Below are positions 59,441-64,000 of a stretch of 64,000 nucleotides of DNA, in pieces. The translations under genes were made by a program, and so were the position numbers. Source of the stretch: Hygrophila difformis. Lineage: Eukaryota > Streptophyta > Magnoliopsida > Lamiales > Acanthaceae. Positions within the stretch are counted from its first letter, which is position 1. Each line of letters opens with the position of its first letter. The notes beneath the pieces were generated by a model. That model saw only the letters and a program-made list of their open reading frames with translations, searched no databases and was not told the origin of the DNA. The stretch is taken from assembly GCA_030278955.1 (NCBI GenBank), contig JAOANR010000003.1:62820195-62884194 (forward strand). The letters run 5' to 3'.

Positions 59441-59823
59441 ACCTTTTTCTCCTCAAGGGAGGCTATCGGAAAAGGATCAAACCGATTACGGGTCCGGATT
59501 AATAATAATGCGCCCAAACTTGACCAATTATGTCCAAACTTGACTGAATATTCTCTGAAATTATAATGGCAAACTAGATACAATGGGGAATCTACCAGTT
59601 GTTAAGAAACAACGGCGAATTCACCGGAAAAAGCTGAAACCAAACTACCGGTTGCTAAGGAACAACGGCGGATTTAGGAAGTAACCGCTACGAGCTAAGC
59701 TAGAGTCTAGGAAAAACTATAAAGGAAAGTTGTAAAGAAAGCAGTAAAAGATACAAAGAATTAAATTTGATAAAGGAATTTGGGGGTTGGATTGATCTCT
59801 CGGATTCTGTGTATGGCATCCCC

Positions 59824-59831
59824 TATTTATA
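59824..59831 (-). promoter_or_regulatory. TATA box for the minus-strand ORF1-like unit
   Basis: CTATAAATAGGGG on the minus strand. Transcript start would be near 59795, with a 350-base leader that includes an acceptor-like TAATTTCAG near 59545. Confidence 0.5.
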
Positions 59832-59984
59832 GCTGGAGCTTGGTAACCGTTTCTCCAGCCTATTCTCTTGAGCCGGTTTTCGTCTTCCCCCTAATCGGCT
59901 GGTCTGGCTTTATTTTGGCCGAAACTTCTTGTCTTTAGAATACTCCTTCTGTTCGGACACTTTGTCTTGGATCATTCTCCTTTA

Positions 59985-60300
59985 GTTTCTCTCGGCCCAA
60001 TCGATTCTAAGCCCACTCCCTTTAAAAATCCTTCTTTGGCCCATGTTTTATGGCCCAATTACCTTTTCGTGGCCCATCACTTCTTATGGCCCCAACAGAT
60101 GCCCTCCTTACTTGGGCGAATTTTTATCTCTGAAAGGAGCCCAAGTAATTCTCTTCCGCTATTTTCTGACGGTTATCTTCTTTTCTCGAGACATTCCGCC
60201 ATCATTGCCCTATTTACGTAGACTGTCTCTTTCGAAGTAAACCGTCTTTCCTTTGCCCTTTCATATTCTTCTCTAATTTCTCCTTCGTTCATCTTCTCCG
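59985..60300 (+). promoter_or_regulatory. GGCCCA-rich upstream region of the PMD gene
   Basis: GGCCCA occurs at 59994, 60038, 60052 and 60071, with related GCCCA words at 60010 and 60139. These are site II-type (TCP-bound) elements typical of plant promoters. Pyrimidine-rich leader follows to the ATG at 60301. No good TATA box on this strand. Confidence 0.45.
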
Positions 60301-60795
60301 ATGGATCCCTCCCCCATCACTGTTCTCTCTTCTGACATTCTCAAGATCGAGAGTTCGTTTGCCTCTCATTCCGCGGTTCGTCTTCTTCCTAAGGGCTTTT
60401 ATTCCGTTGGTCCACTAGGTGTTCCCGAAGAGATTGACGAGTGTACTGCTCGCATTTTTGAAAACCGCTCTATACCTTTGTATGCCTCCTGGTTTTCCTC
60501 TAAACTTTTTACCCCGTCACTTGCTAACTGGCCTTCGGTTTCTACTGATTACATGGCTTGGTATCGTCATCTTGACCCCCATTGCCGCGAATCCTGGTCT
60601 AAATCCTATACTCGTCGTATGATCCTTCTTAGTACCATGTCTTTTCCGACTGACCTTCGTCCTATTCAGACCTTTTTATGTTTTTGGAATACCTCTGTGA
60701 ATTGTTTCTGCTTTCCTTGGGGTATGATGACTCCTACCATTCTGGACGTGAAATTTCTTTTGAACCTCTCTGTTCGTGGGGATAACCTCGGCGTC
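60301..60795 (+). pseudogene. Plant mobile domain (PMD) protein, truncated by LTR insertion
   Basis: 165 codons from ATG at 60301 in a pyrimidine-rich leader context. Residues about 75-160 match the start of the plant mobile domain: WYRHLDPHCRESWSKS, then STDLRPI-like SFPTDLRPIQTFLCFWNTSVNCFCFPWGMMTPTILDV and an LSVRGDNLG turn. PMD proteins (MAIN/MAIL1-like and their transposon relatives) act in nuclear silencing or ride in transposons. The domain is normally several hundred residues, so more than half is missing. The stop is formed by the TGA that opens the inserted LTR at 60796. Whether it was a host gene or part of a transposon cannot be decided here. Confidence 0.75.
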
Positions 60796-62487
60796 TGATA
60801 GCCTCCTTTGGATCCTATCTTTTAAGCCATTTCCAAGCCATATCTTCAATGAATTTTAGAGTGAAATCCTCATTTTTTGTGTGTTTTTGTTGTGTTTTGA
60901 GTGAGTTTTTAAAGTAGGATATTATATTAGATTTTAATTGAATAAAACACAAAATCACATTTAAAGTTGATGATTTATAATGATTTATCTTGATGAGTTT
61001 TGAATGTGATTTTGTAGGTTGCAATGGGATGAAGAAAGCATAAATAGAGGTGAGGAGAAGAGGAGAAAAACATTGAATCAAGTCATTCTTGGCGCAGCCA
61101 AGGCCAACTGCGCCAAGAAACAAAAGCTAGCGTCAGTTTACGCCAACACTGAAAGATGAAAAATTTGTACAAGTCTCAGCTAGCGTAGGGAAGAGCAACT
61201 ACGCCAAAATGATGAAGCTGGCGTCACTTTACGCCAGAACTGAAGAGCCAAAATTCTGAGTTTCAAAGGCTAGCGTAACTCAGGCTAACTACGCCAACGC
61301 TTTCCTCCTAGCGTCACTTGACGCCAAGGCTGTCGGGTTGGGTTAGTTCTGGGCAGTTTCCAAGTCGGTTTTGAGCGGGTTTTTCATTCTTTTTCATCCG
61401 GATTGACGCCCAGAACATCGGACGACATCAGAATTCATCCTCCACTCATCTCTTTCATCTCCAATCCATCTTCCATCAATTTCTTCATCAATCCATTAGA
61501 TTAGTTCAATATTATATTAGATTAGGTTTTGATTTTGTGTTGTAGGATTGCATCCTAACTTTGGGTGCAATTCCAGATTATGTACGGATTCTCCAGTAAG
61601 GGTTCATATTTGGGTTCTATTGGAGGCAACAGCCAGAAGCCGTGGAATGGGATCCAGAGTTTGAATTCAATGTTATACAGGGAGTTTATTAATAAATTTT
61701 AATGTTCCTGAATTTCAATTCAATGTGATTGGTTCTGAATTATTTGTTTGGATTGAAGATTATCATTTTATGGATTTCTATAAACATCGACAGATATGTA
61801 GACATCCTTGATTTCTAGTACCTGGTTATGGAACGATTTCTGCATATAGATTCAATTCACATATAGAAAATTAAGTCAGGAGGCTAGTTTTCTAATTTAT
61901 AGTTGAATAATTCTACTGAAATCGGGAGAGAAAGTTGGATTAATCAATGAATTATTTCAGAACAATCTAATTGAACAATTTGGCTGGAATTTTCTGTACA
62001 AATTTGGAGTATGCAACAATATGTATGTCCTGTATTTTTAATCATGTTGTGAACTCAATGTATTAAATTTCCAGATTTGAGATTTACTACTTAGTCTTTA
62101 TTATCGGGAGATACATGAAGATAGGTATTGAAAATTTAAATTCTGGAAACCACAATAAATTCGGGAGATGCATTGTGGGATTGTCAGGTTAATTCACAAC
62201 ATTCTTTATTCATATTTGAGCAGAATAAGCAATCCGAAAGCACAAATTCATTATTATATTAGCTTAGAATTATTTTAATTATTGTTATAGTTGGATTCCG
62301 GTCTACCCGACCACATCTCTTTTTATATTTATTTTCTTAGCTAGAACATAAACTTATTTGAATACATATGGCCAAGGCATGAATTAATATGCTTTTAAAT
62401 CCCTGTGGATTCAACCCGGCATTAGCCGGTATATTATTTGCGATACCGTAGTTTGTGTTTGATTTAAAGGCACAAATCTACTGATCA
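60796..62487 (+). repeat. Tat/Athila-type 5' LTR
   Basis: 1,692 bp, inserted in the PMD reading frame. It contains a three-unit hairpin array (61090-61326) of the same type as in the solo LTR at 2973-3292. No short open frame is credible. Confidence 0.85.
61090..61326. repeat. Tandem array of three ~90 bp units, each with two GGCGT/ACGCC hairpins
   Basis: Long hairpins at 61090-61115, 61181-61206, 61271-61296; short ones at 61128-61145, 61219-61236, 61309-61326. Each short one starts exactly 38 bases after its long partner. The first long stem, TTGGCGCAG/CTGCGCCAA, is a perfect 9 bp. Confidence 0.9.
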
Positions 62488-62492
62488 AAAAT

Positions 62493-62510
62493 TGGCGCCG
62501 TTGCCGGGGA
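62493..62510 (+). other. Primer binding site, Athila/Tat type
   Basis: TGGCGCCGTTGCCGGGGA, five bases beyond the LTR end. This is the usual Athila/Tat/Ogre primer site rather than the initiator-Met type. Confidence 0.9.
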
Positions 62511-64000
62511 GTTATATGGAAATATGTGTTTTTATAGGTATGTGTTTTAGCTTTGTAAATATGTGTTTTTTTTTAATTGTGGGCTGTTTTTTGGTTTTTC
62601 TTTTTGATGGCAGGAACAACAAGTCGAACACAATACATGAACCAGTGGAGTCAAGTGAAGGGGCTGTAAAAAGAGGAAGAAAGGAAGAAGAAGAGAAGTT
62701 TACTTAGATAAACTTTTCAACCTATTCTTGAATTCTTTTCTTATATATAAGAAAATTCCATCACTTTCATTTTCTTGTTCAATTTTATAAAAGAAAAAAG
62801 GCTTGAGGTTTTTGCTTGTGTTTGTTATTCCATGGTGTTTGATTCAAAAATATCAACAAGAAAAAGATTGCAATTTCTGGAAATTTATTTTCTTGGACTA
62901 TTAACACTTGAAATTTACATCCCTAAGCAAAACTCTAAGTGTGAGGATGTAGGGATCTCAATGTATAATGTAAGAAACATGGAAATTCATTTCTTGAGAT
63001 CATTAAAATGTTTCTAACATGTCCAACAACTTTATTTAAAAATTTCCATATTGTTTTCTTCTTCAAATATTGGATTAAAACCATGTTTTTCTTTTGTATT
63101 TTTTTTCTTCTTCCCTGTCTTGTTTTTAATTTTGCGTGTTGTGTTTTGCAGGAACATGGTGTCTATTTGCAATGCTTAGAGCAGGAATTGGAATGAGACA
63201 AGGGAAACTTCAATGGAAGTGAAGAACTAAAATTTTCCCAGGTTTCAATTTATATTTGTGGTGAGAATCATAAGCCACCACAAAGGTATGTTTGTTGGTA
63301 ACTTGGTGGAATTTTCTATTGTTCTTAGCCTTTCTTTGGTAGTTGTTCAAATGTGCAGAATTTTATTTCTTGGTTTAAGCATATCAAAATGAAGGCATGT
63401 TCCCTGCTTGCGTGTGTGTTTTCCATGGATTTTGAGTTGAATTTTCAAGAAAAATGCAAGTTGGAAAATATAGATTTGTGATGAAGAATTTAAACACTTA
63501 GATTATATGTTAGCAAGGATCTAAGTGTGAGGATGTTGCCATCCTCACATTTTAATGCAAGAAACTCATATTTATTCATATAGATCAATTAAGTCCTTGC
63601 ATAGTTCATCATTATAAAAATTTTCAGATTTTTTGCACTCTCTAAAGCTTTGATTTAAAATCCATGTTTTGTGTGTGTGTCTGTTGTGTCATTTTGTGTG
63701 TGTTGTCTATTGTATGTTTTTTTGTGGTTGTTTTGAGGATATGCTTTGGAATTCATGATGCTTATGGCTTGGAAATTAATTTGTTAAAAGCATTTTAACA
63801 CTTTTCATTACTTTTAAAGATTGGACAGATTTGAGTTCTTAACTTTTATGCATAATTTCCAGTTTTTCAATGATGAGACGAGTTGAGTTCTAAGCCTTGT
63901 AAATTGTTTAAAAGCTTAATTTCGGAAACAAAGCCATACTTGGATTTTAGCATCTAAGATTGCATTATATTCTGGTTGGAAAGTGCATCGAGGCTGTTTA
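62511..64000 (+). other. Leader of the Tat/Athila-type element
   Basis: No convincing coding region; frames of 60-80 codons here are T-rich and lack domains. Two diverged copies of a CTAAGTGTGAGGATGT segment followed by a GTAAGAAAC/GCAAGAAAC word are at about 62935 and 63521. The second forms a perfect 9-bp hairpin, GTGAGGATG/CATCCTCAC (63527-63548). Confidence 0.6.

Larger units (their letters stand above)
60796..64000 (+). mobile_element. Tat/Athila-type Ty3/gypsy retrotransposon, 5' part (runs off window)
   Basis: LTR 60796-62487 (TGATAGCC to CTGATCA, 1,692 bp), then a tRNA primer site TGGCGCCGTTGCCGGGGA at 62493-62510, typical of Athila/Tat/Ogre. The LTR end carries a CCCTGTGGATTCAACCC stretch common in that group. 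The interior to 64000 is leader sequence without a recognisable gag. The left flank is GCGTC; the matching duplication lies outside the window. Confidence 0.88.

Noticed and set aside
62492..62707. 71-codon frame starting at the primer binding site of the Tat-type element
   Set aside because: It begins inside the primer site, is Phe/Val-rich from a T-rich leader, and ends without a gag motif.

Overview
This is plant nuclear DNA, most likely from a eudicot, and almost all of it is nested transposable elements. The evidence is Ty1/copia and chromodomain Ty3/gypsy elements primed by initiator-tRNA-Met sites, a Tat/Athila-type LTR, a Cassandra TRIM with a 5S rRNA-like LTR, L1-type LINEs with RNase H, Helitrons with hairpin and CTAG ends, hAT MITEs and a plant mobile domain (PMD) gene fragment. 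The species cannot be named from sequence alone. No intact host gene is visible. The best candidate is the truncated PMD reading frame at 60301.

Layout. 1-4140: minus-strand Helitron end holding a solo LTR (1846-4124, TSD TTAAT). 4222-5971: second solo LTR (TSD TATAT). 6471-6863 continuing at 22677-23069: poly(A)-tailed retrosequence split by a copia element (6864-22671, TSD ATATT). The copia 3' LTR is itself split by Gypsy A (11284-22519, TSD GTTTG). 23075-34627: Gypsy B (TSD TATAG). 35216-41950: Gypsy C, minus strand (TSD ATACA). 43108-55497: minus-strand Helitron C, which has received Helitron A (43273-47442), an hAT MITE (47903-52560) that itself holds a LINE, and a partial Cassandra TRIM ending at 53199. 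Helitron C sits beside an older Helitron 5' fragment (55498-56851). 57250-59440: LINE ORF1-like gene, minus strand, split by a second hAT element (58093-58969). 60301-60795: PMD fragment cut off by a Tat/Athila-type LTR (60796-62487) whose body runs off the right edge.

How the parts work together. Copia, Gypsy A, Gypsy B and Gypsy C all have identical or nearly identical LTR pairs and intact target-site duplications, so they moved recently, yet none encodes a complete gag-pol. They look like non-autonomous elements mobilised in trans. Gypsy A and Gypsy B carry short coiled-coil reading frames after the primer site where gag is normally found. Gypsy A also carries an antisense reading frame with what looks like a leader intron.

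Four cis structures recur across families and are the most interesting content. (1) A roughly 90-bp tandem unit with a long and a short GGCGT/ACGCC hairpin is shared by two unrelated LTRs. (2) A covarying hairpin with an AGGR loop lies just before the polypurine tract of Gypsy A, B, C and the TRIM. (3) LTR-internal splice-site pairs have a hairpin that occupies the likely branch point, in five LTR families. (4) A GTGGCGGT-type motif lies close to the end of the gypsy LTRs. All coordinates and comparisons were read by eye; no alignment or database search was run.
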